This document shows positions 22,262 through 34,764 of a DNA stretch of 64,000 nt, one piece after another. Every line of letters begins with the position of its first letter. Position 1 is the stretch's first letter. The translations under genes and the position numbers were made by a program. The notes beneath the pieces are model-generated. The model was not told the DNA's origin, made no database searches, and saw nothing but the letters and a program-made list of their open reading frames with translations. The DNA comes from Epiperipatus broadwayi (taxonomy: Eukaryota > Onychophora > Udeonychophora > Euonychophora > Peripatidae), in the NCBI GenBank assembly GCA_028023455.1, contig JAQFVV010000027.1, positions 9,235,845 through 9,299,844 of the forward strand, given 5' to 3'.

Positions 22262-22520
22262 ATCAACGGCCTAGTTAGTTAAGTCTCACTTTAAATACAG
22301 TATTGATGAATCTAAAGGTCACCAGTTCAATTCTCGTGCTAGTTATCACTGGGCAGACCAGCAATACCAAAAGAAAATAATCTCTCAAAACATTCTGTTC
22401 ACTACTTATATCATACCATTTTCACCTTCTTAGACACTTTATCAATACTTTTATTTGTATTACACTAACAGTTTCGACTGTCCTATAGTCATCATCAGAG
22501 CTACTATATTCAAATATATA
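22262..22520 (+). repeat. tRNA-derived SINE with antisense hammerhead in its tail
   Basis: Plus strand: GGCCTAGTTAGTTAAGTCTC (A box) and CCAGTTCAATTCTCGTGC (B box), then a body and a tail TACACTAACAGTTTCGAC at about 22460. On the minus strand the tail contains CUGAUGA (22498-22492), a stem GACU...AGUC and GAAA CUGUUAGUG, a hammerhead-like core with one extra base before stem II. The RNA of the SINE itself would carry the complement. Confidence 0.55.
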
Positions 22521-23584
22521 ATTATACAATTATTACACTTATCCACATATATATACATAATTAATACACGATATAAACAAAAAGAATTATACATTTTAAT
22601 ATGATCTTTATAAACAATCATTTCCCATTTTATTACCTTATCTTCTAAATAATTTTATCAATATTTTATATTAATTTATTTTATATCACTTTATTTTATT
22701 TTTTAAATATTATTTAATATAATAATTATAATTTTATCATTTATTTTATTATTTAATGCATATTATTATCATTTTTCTTATATTATAAAATCATCTTCTA
22801 ATCTTGTCTTACTAACAATTGAATGTATTAGGAAAATCATAAATAAAGTCACAAATTTTCCTAAAAACATTTAACAAGCAACCAGATGATAGAAATAGTC
22901 TAATATATAACTATATATAGACACCATCATATTAATATATAATTTACATCTCTTGGAAATTTGTTAATATTATTCATTTCATTATACCAATACGAAACAA
23001 GATCATAATCCTGTTTTATTGCATGATAAAGAATAAAATTTTCTTCTATAAAACTGTTTGAACGACAAACTTATATCTCTGTTTATGCAGGGTCAAAAAA
23101 AAGGTAAATTACTTAGAGATGTAAACATGCGCAATTATTATCATCCAAAATGGCTACCTATTCTTCAATGTTTCTGGGTGGCATTATTATTAATATCATC
23201 TTGTACTATGCTTTGATGGCCCCTCTTTTTTTGTAGCAATATTTACTAAAAATTATTTTCTACTTAATAATTTTTCTTTTTTGTACAATGCAAGCAACGT
23301 GTGTGTGCAACATGTTTTTTCCAATGCTTAGAAAAATGCTTTCACCAAATTGCTAACGTTTATTAATTAATGATAATGATCTCGATAGTGACATCGGAAA
23401 AAAAATATCAGTGAATTTTAAAAAACTTTAACAATCATTTTGAGTTTTATTTCCCAGCACAAGTGAAATTTATGCCAAAAAAATTTAGGATACAAAATGT
23501 ACTACTTTCATTTAATAATAAATTGGCTGAAATGTTAACATTGGCTAAAGAAAGGTTTATTATATGTATTTATTTTTAATAAAT
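22521..23584. other. AT-rich intronic DNA
   Basis: TA- and TTTTATATT-rich low complexity occupies about 22560-22800. The rest holds no recognised element or coding sequence. Confidence 0.35.
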
Positions 23585-23632
23585 GTAGCTGAAGGTGGTT
23601 TCGGCTTGGAAAACCAGAAACGTTTCGGTTAT
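23585..23632 (+). ncRNA. Relic hammerhead of a third type
   Basis: AGCUGAAGG is followed by UGGUUU-CGGCUUGG-AAAACCA (six pairs) and GAAACGUUUCGG. The core differs by one base (G for A9). The GAAACGUU-type stem III differs from families A and B and resembles motifs found in PLE terminal repeats. The surrounding sequence is not recognisable as a PLE. Confidence 0.5.
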
Positions 23633-24469
23633 TTTACTACAAACAAGATGAAAAGGATAACAAATTTTACTTTCATTTAAATTAAATTAAAATTTGTTAG
23701 TAAATTGTTAACTGCTAATGAAGAACTATTGTTATTTTTGAAAATAACCATTTGCCATATGAAGTACTATTTACTAAGGCAATAAACCTTTAAGCATGTG
23801 CGCTTGAAAATACGAAGGTAGGGACCTCTACAGGTCTTAACCACAAGCTTATTCTTTGGAAGAATATACTGTAGCTAATACAGTTAAATAAGAATAAAAT
23901 TCAATTGGATCACTATTAAAATAGAAATAGCTTGCATTTACAATATCAGTTGCATAAAGATATACTGCTTTTGAAATTACAGCTCACCCTTACTCCATAA
24001 ATTTGGGATTATGTTAAAAAAACAAATTCAAATTAACATCTACTGAATATAGTAATAAGTTACTACTATTTGGTGATTAATTTCATTGTATTGTCCCAAA
24101 ATATTAATACTGGATAACAGAATAAATATATTAACTTATGATAATTTAACTTCCACATACATTAAATTTGATAGAAATAAAAATTTTGAATGGCTTTATT
24201 GCTTGGGGGTTTATAAGAAATTTGAGTGCCAAAAATGACAGTGCTAGATGCATCTATAGATCTTAAGTTCCATCGTCTTTTCTCCTTTAAAGCACGAAAC
24301 CATGCAGTCTTTAAATTTGGTATATGACAACTTAAAGGAAAATCCTATAAGTATATTATTTGAGAATACTAATAGGAAATTACATAATGTAATCAATTAC
24401 CTTTTTGTCTATATTGCTCATATTGTTATTTGCTTTGAATATCAAGTGATATAAGAGAAATAAAATGCA

Positions 24470-25190
24470 GACTTAATAAACATTTGTTCACATTCTTTGC
24501 TGTCCTTAATGTCTTTTGAAAGTCACCAGAAGCATCATATTTCAAAGTATCACTATTCCTCTAATCTTCGGTGTCTTTCACATTCATAGGAAGTCACAGC
24601 AATATTTCAACCTTAACAATTCTATAACTTTCATTTTTTAAACATACAACTGTATATTTATGTTTTTTCCAGTTTTTTATTGTGCCATAAGGCAACAAAC
24701 CTCTAAAATGCTGGATCTTTGCTGATGAAAAATAATCCATCAAGCAAACCTTTACTGATTTCTATGTTTTCATGATCAATTGCTGCCCTTATCATTATAA
24801 TCTTTTATATATATATATATATTTTACTACAATCCTTCATTTTTATTCTGCTCTTAAATTTTCTAGTAAGTTTATTTACAGGTTTTCCATTTCCAACTAC
24901 AAGAATGGTATCATCAGCATATCTAAGGTTTCTTCTCTCGATCATGAATCTACATTTGTTCTCATCAATTTGACTTCTCTCATTATGTATTCGGTATAAA
25001 AACTAAATAAATAATGACAATGCACAATTTTAACACTTTTACCAATATGAAAGTTTCTATATTTACTATATTCCCATGTGACACACCTAAATATTCTTGT
25101 GACTCGATGCAAATTTGTGTTAAATAACAATAGCCATATCCCTCCGTTTGATCCAATTATGTATGAAATGAAGTAAATAGACATTTAAGT
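24470..25190 (-). mobile_element. BovB-like RTE reverse transcriptase relic
   Basis: Minus-strand codons around 25150-24850 give YLFSFYTEYIMREVKL, then NLRYADDTILVVGNGKPVNK. The order LFNLYxEYIMR then NLRYADDT is characteristic of BovB-type RTE reverse transcriptases, and YADD is the catalytic motif C. Sequence toward 24470 contains further weak similarity (YECE) but no open frame. It is a different lineage from the RTE at 4.9 kb (FADD). Confidence 0.72.
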
Positions 25191-25660
25191 ATGAATTTGT
25201 TGATGTCAGTATATAGTATTCAATAACATAAGACTTGTGCTATTAATTGGTCACTAAGGAGATAAAGGTCACTATTATTTACATTTAATATTGAAGTGAC
25301 CAAAGCACTACTAATTCCAAAATACCAATCTTCATCAAACTAACACTAGACCTATAATGATCATTTGAGTATACCATCTCCTGCTTTTTAAAGCTTGTCA
25401 GCCTTTATAAGAGTACCGGGTAATATACATAAACATTCATTTTAAAATAACATTTTGTTTCAAGTTTTTAGACGTAAACTCTCACATGATTTTGACAGAC
25501 CACATTTAAGCAAGTTTTAGAAATGTAATGGAAAAAAAAAATGTTGAAAATAATTTACAGTTATAATCAATTTCAACTTACTTAGTGCTACCAAGTGACA
25601 ATATTCTCTTTTCTTATATAAATGAATACAAAATCTGGTATTCAAAAATTATAAATTAAA

Positions 25661-25797
25661 ATGCAATTATATATATAGGCATATATGCGGAAATAGATTA
25701 TTAAAAGAAATTGACCACATAAAATGCAAATATATATATATATATAGGCATATATGCAGAAATAGATTATTAAAAGAAATTGACCACATAACATTAT
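25661..25797. repeat. Tandem duplication, ~69 bp unit
   Basis: TATATAGGCATATATGC(G/A)G and the following AATAGATTATTAAAAGAAAT are repeated, separated by TA microsatellite expansion. It immediately precedes family A copy 6. Confidence 0.8.
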
Positions 25798-26041
25798 CAA
25801 TCACATGATCACTATCTCTTATACTAGCACATAATTGTTATTAAACAAGTCAAAACTCCATACAATAGTGCCACCCTGTGCCAAACAGAGTAATCAATGG
25901 ATGCCAGAAGGCTTGTGCATAAAATCCCTATCTAGCGCCTATTCATCCAATATCCCCAGACTAGTTTCTGGCTTGTGGCCTGGTTGGCACAGGGTGGCAC
26001 TACTGTATGGAGAGTTTTGCCTTGTTTAATAACATTATCAA
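25788..26041. mobile_element. Family A element, copy 6, with 13 bp target duplication
   Basis: ATAACATTATCAA occurs at 25788-25800 and 26029-26041. The left arm carries the complete outer end (TCACATGATCACTATCTC). The right arm is cut at CCTTGTTTA, sharing ATAAC with the target. Arms pair over GGCACAGGGTGGCAC/GTGCCACCCTGTGCC. The hammerhead (25945-25983, minus) is truncated just after stem II at the palindrome centre, so no CUGAUGA remains. Confidence 0.8.
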
Positions 26042-26513
26042 GATAAATTTTTCATCATGAAAAAGTGATATGTAAAATTAAAATATAATCAATTTAATTG
26101 TAAACAGTATCTAATTATAAATTTATTAATTCAAACAAAAAAAAACTTTAGTGACCTATTAATTACCCATTTCAGAATTGAAATTTATTTCATAATTCAA
26201 ATTTCAATAAACAAATAAAACTTGTGAGCATGGGTGTATTTGTTAACTTATGCATATCACATGATTTTAATTAATTATGTTAGGAACATATAGGGAGAAT
26301 TTACAAAGATTAGTGCTAATTGTACCAACATTTTTGGATGCAAATATTTTTTCTTTTTGGAAAATATAATATAGACAGTCTTCTATTTATGTTAACTGAA
26401 GCAATCCATGGCTTCTTGCTTTAAGACAAATTTTTGTATAAAAAGGATTTCCAATCACATTATTATGCATTGCAATAGTATTTGTGTTAATATTTCATTT
26501 GGTAATACCATGC

Positions 26514-26640
26514 ACAGTTTGGTATAGTTGGTAAAGCATCTGACTTGGAATCGGGAGATCCCTGAATCAATTCTAGTGCTCAAACTTCTTATGAACCCCA
26601 AAGCAATAAGACCATAAGCATTCTTCTTCATTTGTTTGTT
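26514..26640 (+). repeat. tRNA-derived SINE head
   Basis: GGTATAGTTGGTAAAGCATC (A box-like), then GAATCAATTCTAGTGCT (B box-like). AGTGCTCAAACTTCTTATGA downstream also occurs in the units of the array at 28.4-29.6 kb, read on its minus strand, linking the two. Confidence 0.65.
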
Positions 26641-26681
26641 CTCGTATATGTTTTTCCATTTATATAACTTTTTATTTCGAT

Positions 26682-26939
26682 CAGCTTTAATTACAATAGC
26701 AAACTGTCAATACAGTAGTACCATCCAGTGTAAGCCTTAGTAATTAATGGATGCAAGGTTTGTGCATAAAATCCCTAGATATGCACTGGATAAGAATTTT
26801 ATGCACAAACATTCTTGCATCCATTGATTATTGAAGCCTGCAGTGGATGGAACTAACTGTATTGAAAGTTTGCTGCTGTTTTAACAACTTGTTTATATAA
26901 GCATAGAAATAATGACCATATGATGTCAGTTTTAATTAC
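26682..26939. mobile_element. Family A element, copy 7, with 13 bp target duplication
   Basis: CAG(C/T)TTTAATTAC flanks it at 26682-26694 and 26927-26939. It is a short palindrome: outer arms pair (CAATACAGTAGTACCATCCA with the right end), while the centre, including the hammerhead, is deleted. The right arm has the complete end (CATAGAAATAATGACCATAT then GATGT), the left is cut inside the arm. Confidence 0.78.
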
Positions 26940-27114
26940 TATTTATATTTCTTATCAAAGCATATTGCATTATAATATCTCTGTTTGGATGAATTGTAGT
27001 AAATGTTTATTTTATAGGTTTTATAGAATTATAAAATATATATTATTTTTGACAGATCTTGTGCCATATGTATTAGAGATATTTAAGGAACTTAATAGTT
27101 TAGTGGATATTATC

Positions 27115-27660
27115 CATTTCCTATGCTAATACAAGCTGTTAAAACAGTTGCAAACTCTCCATAAAGTGGTGCCACCCAGTGCGAGTCTTAGTAATCAAGA
27201 AATGCAAGCTTTGTGCATAAAATCCTTATCTATAGCCTACTCATCCAATATCCCCAGAATAGTTTCTAACTTGTGGCTTTCATCAGTGAGGAGCCTTTGA
27301 CCTGAGTGTATTGCATCTCGATCTTAGGATTTAATGCAACTCTGCAGCAGACATCTTTTATCTATTTAGTTAACTATAAAGCTAAATCCACACAAATCTG
27401 AACTCAGTTCAGTATCTATACATTTTAGAGAGAGTCTCATGCTCTCCGAGTTAACTGGGAGCTGATTTTTTAAAAACCAGTTACCATAACCCTATGGGCA
27501 CGATTGGTATAAAACAATTAAAACATCACATGATTACTATTTCCTATGCTTACACAAGCTGTTAAAACAGGAACAAACTCTCCATGCTGTATTGCCACCC
27601 AAAAGTCTTAGTAATCAATGGATGCAAAAAGGTTAGTGGATACTGTTCATTTATAACAGT
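27115..27660 (-). mobile_element. Family A element, copies 8a and 8b in tandem
   Basis: Copy 8a (about 27115-27480) contains the whole arm from CTATGCTAATACAAGC to the CTGAACTCAGTTCAGTATC block. The hammerhead at 27240-27300 (minus) has CUGAUGA at 27286-27280 and GAAACUAUUCUGGGG, with stem III mutated. Copy 8b starts at about 27526 (ACATCACATGATTACTATTT) in the same orientation and stops near 27660. The two are head-to-tail. Confidence 0.6.
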
Positions 27661-28429
27661 ATAGAGCAATTTGTGATATATATATATCATAATAGATTTT
27701 GTTTAGATTTTACATTTTTTTGTTGTAAATACATAATTATCTACTAAATATCAATTAACTGTAGCAAATTTTCTCAAGACTTCCTATCAGAAGCAACTTA
27801 ATTATAATGGTCCAAATTATTTATTCTTTGTATTTGACTAGGACTAGTTATTTGACTTCTAACATCATTGATTGTATTATACTAAATAATATTTTATGTT
27901 TTATATATATATACTGTTTCATATTTTATGTTATAATATTTTTGGGTTTTTGTTTTTTTTAATATATTACGTTTTATATTTTATCTCTTTATTTTAAACT
28001 CCATACTCAAAATTATTCTTTGGTAGAATTTATTAACTAAATAAATAAATAAATTAGAAAGTATCAATAACAAATAAGAAAGCACTTCATTCAGTGGTGC
28101 TGATAAATAAACCCTGGTTTAGATGGTGTGAAAAATAAAAAAATAAAGTAAAGAGGAAGAGGGGGAAAAAAAAGTAAGTCTGATTACTTGAGATGAAATT
28201 AGATCAAAAATATTGTCTAGCTATTGGTAAAGTCTCTCGAGCTGAGACATCTCAGAATCTGCCACTGAAAAGAATAAAAATTCTTAAAACTATGGAATGG
28301 CTTACATTACCATTAATGAATCATGGAATAGCACAAAACAACATCAAAGCATACAAGACAGAATGCCCTAACTTTTGTTCGCTGCAATAATTGTAAACAG
28401 AGCTAATAATTAAAAAGTGAATTAGTGCC

Positions 28430-29640
28430 AGGAAGAATGGAAGCTACTATAATAATTGAAATTCAAGCACCAGAGATGATAAAGATGGGTTGCAATCAAT
28501 GGATTTAAATATAGTGATTCAATAGTTTATTATTCAGGAGTTCATAAGAAGTTCAAGCATCAGAAATTTCAGAACTGAGCTGTGATCCATGGATTTGAGT
28601 CCATAATCCATCACTCTACCAATCTAGCAAAGCATGCTGGGAAATCAGAAAAATAATAGTAATTTAATGGTGGACCTTGAGCTACATTGTCTTTAACTCT
28701 ATCAATACAACAAAACACACTGGAAACTCAGAAAAAATATAGTAATTAAATGATTTATTATTCAGGTATCCATAAGAAAGTCAAGCACCAGAATTGACAG
28801 GCTAGGTTGCGATCCATGGACCTTGAGCTCCAGTCGTCCACTCTACTATTACAGCAAAGCATGTTGGGAATTCAAAAAAAATACAGTAATTGAATGGTTT
28901 ATTATTCAGGTATCCATAAAAAAATTCAAGCACCAGAAGTGAGAGTTGGGTTGCACTCTAGCAAAGTATGCTGGGAATTCAGAAAGAATACAATAATTGA
29001 AAAGTTTATTATTCAGGTATCAATAAGAAATTCAAGCACCATAAGTGACAGTACTAGGTTGCAATCCTTAGACCTTAAGCTCCAATCTTCCATTCTCCAT
29101 TGCAGCAAAACATGTTGGGAACTCAGAGGATTATAGTAATTGTGAATGGTTTATTATTTGATTCATAAGAAGCTCAACGTGACAGAGCTGGGTTGCAATT
29201 CATGGCCCTTGAGCTTCAGTCTGCCACACTACAGCAAAGCATACTGGGAACTCAAAAAAAGATATAGTAATTCAACAGTTTATTATTCAAAGTCATAAGT
29301 AGTTCAAGCATCAGAAATGACAGGTGGACTGCATCCGTGGAACGTAAACTCCAATTTGCTACTCCTCCACTGCAGTAAAGCATACTGGTAACTCAGAATA
29401 TCGTAAATTCAATAATTTATTATTCAGAAGTTCATAAGAAGTTCAAGCATCAAAAGAGATAGAGTTGGGCTGCAATCCAATATGAACTCCAGAATCTGCC
29501 ATTCCACCACTCATCAAATCATACAGAGTAAAATAATCAAATAAATTATTATTCAGGAGTTTATAAAAAATTTGAGCACCAGAAGTAATAGTGGTCTGCA
29601 ATCCACATCCTTCAGCATTACAGCTAGCTTCAACCACTTA
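28430..29640 (-). repeat. Tandem array of tRNA-SINE-like units
   Basis: The phrase TTTATTATTCAGG followed by TCCATAAGAAGTTCAAGCA recurs at about 28520, 28750, 28896, 28999, 29146, 29278, 29418 and 29545, a period of about 103-147 bp. Read on the minus strand the units hold TTTGCTAGATTGGTAGAGTG (A box-like) and GACTCAAATCCATGGATC (B box-like). They continue with CTTGAACTTCTTATGAAC, as the dispersed SINE at 26514 does. Units diverge from each other and some are partial, so the array is old. Confidence 0.75.
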
Positions 29641-31006
29641 AGATACAAATTATAACATTTAATTCTATTAACAGATTCGCAATTATTGACAGATTTAATT
29701 GAATAAAGAATATCAAGCAAAACGCAAAAACAATCTTATTGAAATAGGATTACCCAAATAAAAGTGGATATAAAGCATAAAAAGACAAACTTTGTGAACA
29801 ATCATCACAAACACCAAACACTAAGCAATACTCTAATTGGAACTTATCATATACATTGCACACTATAGGAATTGCGCCTAGGGATTACGAAAACAGAATA
29901 GTGAAAATTTTATATTTTATTTAGAAAAATGATAAATAGACATTTCTAAAAATAAATTCTGAAAACAAAAATGATCATTAATTATACGGGTAATATAAAA
30001 ATTACATTCAACATATTACGTGACTAATTTTTGACTGCAGTGATCCCTTTGATTAGAGCTAAAGAACACAATTAAGATTAAATTCTATAATATACTAAGA
30101 CATAAACTGAATACATAAAAAATATTACTGATACTATATGAGATATGGGAATAATGTTATTCTGTTCTTATTGCTATGATGAATTAAATTCAGAAAGACA
30201 AATACAAAAGTGTTTAGAGATGACAATCTTATTATAGCTATTTAAAATGAAACAAGATGACAATTTCTAAGAATTTAGCTTTGGTTTAACGTCAGTATTT
30301 ACCATCTATATCATTAAAAAAATTGCACGATCAATATGAATATGAAAGATTTTCCCCAAATGTTCAATAAATAAATCTTTTGTGATTACAAACATATGGT
30401 CTTAAGGGTATATAGCCTTAATATATATTACAATACTGCAATTAACAAATTCCAATTTTAATAGTTAAAAAAATTGTTTCATAGTAAGTTAATTCTATAA
30501 TAATAAAATCTATTCCTATACAATAGAAATTTTTTAAATGTCTAGCATATACAAGATTGGGAATATACTGCAAAAACGAATAACATTCATCTTAAGGAAT
30601 CTGGATGCTACCATTAGTCTCTCCTTTCATATTTAGTTTTCAACTTTATGAATCTGAAAATTACCATAAGTGCTTTTTTTATATTCAGCTTTTAAACTAA
30701 TCTGTATATATATATAAATTTAAGATATAGTGGTCACATTTCCATCTCCCAACATAGGGTAAGAATGGACTTGGAAATACTTTCAAGTAACTGAAAATTT
30801 TTCAATTTCAACAAATTTAAGAATCCATAGCCAAAAGAATTATGGGTAACCATCCAATTATAAATTGTTTCTTTAATAAATGCATAAAAAATCATTCCAC
30901 TACCATCCTTATGGTCTGGAATTCAAATGCTAATCAATTAAACTTTTGAAATTTTTCAAGTTATAAATAAAGTTAAGATTTTTTTTTCTTTTCAAGTATC
31001 AGGTCC
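29641..31006. other. AT-rich intronic DNA
   Basis: No recognised element or coding sequence; only short A/T runs and a small TA tract near 30705. Confidence 0.35.
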
Positions 31007-32029
31007 ATAATCAATCATCATCATCAACCATTATCAATACACTGCAGGATGAAGATCTCTCTAAGTTCAATCCATCTTTTCCGATCTTTAGCTTCTCTTC
31101 TCCACATCACACTTTCTTATTTCATCCATCCATCTCACATGTGGTCTCTTTCTGGGTCTTTTACAATCTCTTGGAATCCAGTTTAAGATTTCAATTGTCC
31201 ATCTATTATCATCTCGTCTAGCAATATGTCCGGCCTGACTCCACTTTAGTCTTTTAATTTTTTCAATGAGGTCAGTAACACCTGTTTGTTCTCTTACCCA
31301 TATTTTTTGTTTTCAACCTCTTCTTGTTACTCCAACATGCATCTCTCCATACTTCTTTGAATGGTCTGGAGTCTCTGTATTGCTCTTCTATTAAGTGTCC
31401 AAGTTTCAGATCCATAAGTAAGAACTGGTAAAACACATTTGTTAAAAACCTTCCTTTTCAAACACATAGGCATATTTCCTTTAAGTATCAAGTTATTTCT
31501 ACCAAAAGCACTCCAATCAAGTTTAATTCTAAGATTAATTTCATCTATTATCTTTCCATCTGTATTAATAATATGACCAAGGTACTTGTAGCTGTTAACG
31601 TCTAACTCATCATAATCAATCTTTATTTTCATATTTTGAGAAAAAAATCCATTAAACATTACTTTAATCTTTTTAACATTTACCTTTAGTCCTACTTTAT
31701 TTTCATCTGATAACTTTTGCAACATTTCCTGCAGCTCAAAAGCATTGTTTGCAACAACAACTACATCATCTGCAAAAATTTAAATGACTTAAATAATCTC
31801 CATTTACTTTCACTCCTTTAGCTTCCCATTTTAATCCACAAAATACTTCTTGCAGCACTGCTGTAAAAAGTTTTGGAGATATGGAGTCACCCTGTCTTAC
31901 AACCTTCTCAATGTTGACTTTCCTAGTATCATTATGTAATCTAATTGTTGCTGTTGCATTTTTATAAATATTCTTTAAAATATGACAATATCCTGGATCT
32001 ATACGTTTATGATCCAACGCATAACCAAT
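31007..32029 (-). mobile_element. 5'-truncated RTE copy with likely 9 bp target duplication
   Basis: The (ATC)n tail is at 31016. Coding sequence on the minus strand spans RT block B (VRQGDSISPKLF, about 31870) to the C-terminal CLKRKVFNKCVLPVLTYGSE (about 31430). The FADD motif is interrupted by a lesion at about 31780. Flanks ATAA(T/C)CAAT at 31007-31015 and 32021-32029 suggest a duplication with one change. It keeps the intact target sequence of the locus 1 PLE. Confidence 0.85.
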
Positions 32030-33505
32030 AATGGTCAGTATTTGGGTATCTTGCTACTATTAGAATAATGATCCCAGATTAATTTCAGTTAAATAAAAGT
32101 GTCTACACAATTATTATAAATATATAAAAGGTTACTATAATAGGATATATCACTAATCAGTGGTGAGTGGTGTCATACTTCTATGGGTACCATGCCATAG
32201 TTTGCTTTCATTACATTATGCCTATTATCACTTCAATACAAACCTCCAACATCCTTAAAATGCGAATATTAAATATCTATTCATCTTAATAACAATTAGC
32301 TACACATTTATGTTATGTTCTAAATACTGTAATATATTAAAATTTTATTCTTATATTCCTATTGTGCTAGCTTTTTAAAAAAATTAGCGGTTCAAGTTTT
32401 TTTTTAATACAAACACTATTTTTTAAGAAAGAATTCCTATTAATTAAATAATATTTACACAAAAAGTATAAAAATATATTTTAATAAGTTAGTGATAAAA
32501 ATATATCTATATCTTTTTTCATTAATTATTTTGGAAAAATAAATATATTAATTATTAGATCAAATGGACAATTTCTTATCGCAGCTCAAAGTGACAAATT
32601 AACAAAGACAAAAAAAGAAAGAAGTTCTTGCTTAATATGGAATCCCAATTTATCATAGGAAAATAATAAAATGCGGTAGTCATGGAAATTTATCAAAGTG
32701 TAATTCTGTCAGGATTATAAGAGGTCCTCAATTATTGTTGTCGAATTACTGAGATTTGAATATCGAAAAATATCTAGCTATCCTTACAGTATAAAACTAA
32801 GACAAAAAAAAAAAAATATAAAATCCTCACCAACTAAACAATTCACTAGACTGATATGTTTCTTTATTCATCTGATGGGAAGACTTGTTTGCGGAGAGTT
32901 AATTTACCATTTAAGCATATATTTAATAATCACTCAAACCAGCCATCACAATTGTATACTTAAACTTGCAAATTAAAAAACTGTAAAAACAACAAATGGC
33001 TATTATTAATTTATTTTATAAGATTTTCTTTATCGGTTAGCAGTTGGTTTATGTTTAATGAAATATTTGGTCTAAAACAGTTTTCCAATATTTTCAAGAT
33101 TAAGTTTTTGATTTTCATTCCCCAAAGTGATGTTATGACGATGATCTATTTCTATACATAACTAATAATTTAAACAAGCATCTAAGAAAATCATAACTAT
33201 AACATTGACAAACTTATTCACAGAACAATTAAGTCTGAATAAATTACTCTAATAGTCAACAAGTATAATTCCCAAAGAATCTAAATTTGTGAAGTTATAT
33301 ATAAATTAATTACTCCCAAACAAAGTCTATATAAACCATTCAATCAATTTATTACTTGTGTGATAAATTGATTAATATGCCATTTGCCCTGAAAGCTTAT
33401 AATTAAATCATGATCTATTGTGGTGCAATATATTCCAGATCAGCCCCTTTCAATCTATATATTTCACAGATCAACTTCCAATCATCAGATAGCCAGAAGT
33501 TTAAA
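32030..33505. other. AT-rich intronic DNA
   Basis: Nothing recognised. Poly-T and poly-A runs lie at 32398-32405 and 32807-32818. Confidence 0.35.
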
Positions 33506-33509
33506 AACA

Positions 33510-33925
33510 CATTTTATCTAACTATGGTTATGCCATCTAGTGTAAACTTTGATAATCAATAGATGACAAATAGTAAAGCTTAAAAAATCCTATCAATCTA
33601 CCATCTCAAGATTATTTTCTAATTTATGACTTTCATCAGTGAGAAATTGTTGAATTTGACTGGTGTGACTGGATTTTTTAGATCAAACGCACTTTTCCTC
33701 TAGCAGACATATTTCACTTTTTTGAGAAAAAGGACATAAGATCCAAAGATCTGGATGCATTGCTTACAGATCCAAAAGCTCCTTGCTGATGAAAGACAAA
33801 GCTAGAAACTAGTCTTAGGATATTGGATAGGACAGCACTGGATATGGACTTATTAAGCATTTGGCTTCTACTAATTACTAAAGCTTACACTTGGTAGCAT
33901 AACAATGGTGAAAGAAAAAAAAATG
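33510..33925. mobile_element. Family A subfamily element, copy 9 (diverged palindrome)
   Basis: Left TATGCCATCTAGTGTAAAC and right CTTACACTTGGTAGCATAAC are inverted. Both arms keep hammerhead remnants: minus at 33595-33645 (CUGAUGA at 33639-33633) and plus at 33768-33830 (CUGAUGA at 33786-33792, then GAAACUAGUCUUAGG). The right end GGTGAAAGAAAAA matches copy 5, so these two form a subfamily. Confidence 0.65.
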
Positions 33926-34764
33926 TACGACTGAACATTATATAAAATGAAGTCATGGGGTATCTTACAAATATAACTAAACATCTACACAATAACAGGT
34001 CATAGTTAAAATATATAAATAGAAAGTCAGATTATTATTTCTATGCGAAAGTTCCAGTGTTTCAAACTTATGAAACCCCGAAGATCGGAGATTGATTTGT
34101 AAAATACATGTATAGTGAAAGGTTGGTCAGGCTGATAGCTCATAATTCAGTAACAAATTTTCAGGGATGCACTGAAAATATAAAAGATTTAATTGATGAC
34201 ATATATATATATATACACAAAAAAAATGATTCTTACAATTTTTAAGTAGTCAGCATTGATTTTAAAGTTTACATCTCTTTCAAAAAATTTCTATGAATTC
34301 TTTATAAGAAAAGCAATAAAATAATTAACATTTTATTTTTTAGGCATTTATGCAGCTTTTTTCATAGAGATTTTCATCACACGTTTATTATGAAAATTTT
34401 ATATAACATGCCAGGAGTTATTTCAATAAGTTTTCCAATAATTGCTTCAAAAATAATTAATTTTTGGAATATTTTATTCTGCGATCTAATAGTAACAACC
34501 AATCATCAATCCCTAATCTAAACCATATAAGACAAACAGGTCTCCACTCTAACGCATTCTAGCGTTAAGTTTGCGTAATCAGTCATTATCAGATGTGTAC
34601 AAAAATCTCTAACCTTACTTTTATAAAGCCCCATCCTCAGCCTGGTTCCTGGCACTTGCCTCTATTAATAAGACCTTGGATTCAATGTCAAAATGGCTGC
34701 AGACAATACAAACCTATCTTTACTTCCATTCTATCTATAGTAAACAAAGTACTATACTAAAATA

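Noticed and set aside
28430-29640. CRISPR-like array
   Set aside because: Units are long, diverged and contiguous, with no short constant repeat and unique spacers; it is a eukaryotic tandem repeat.
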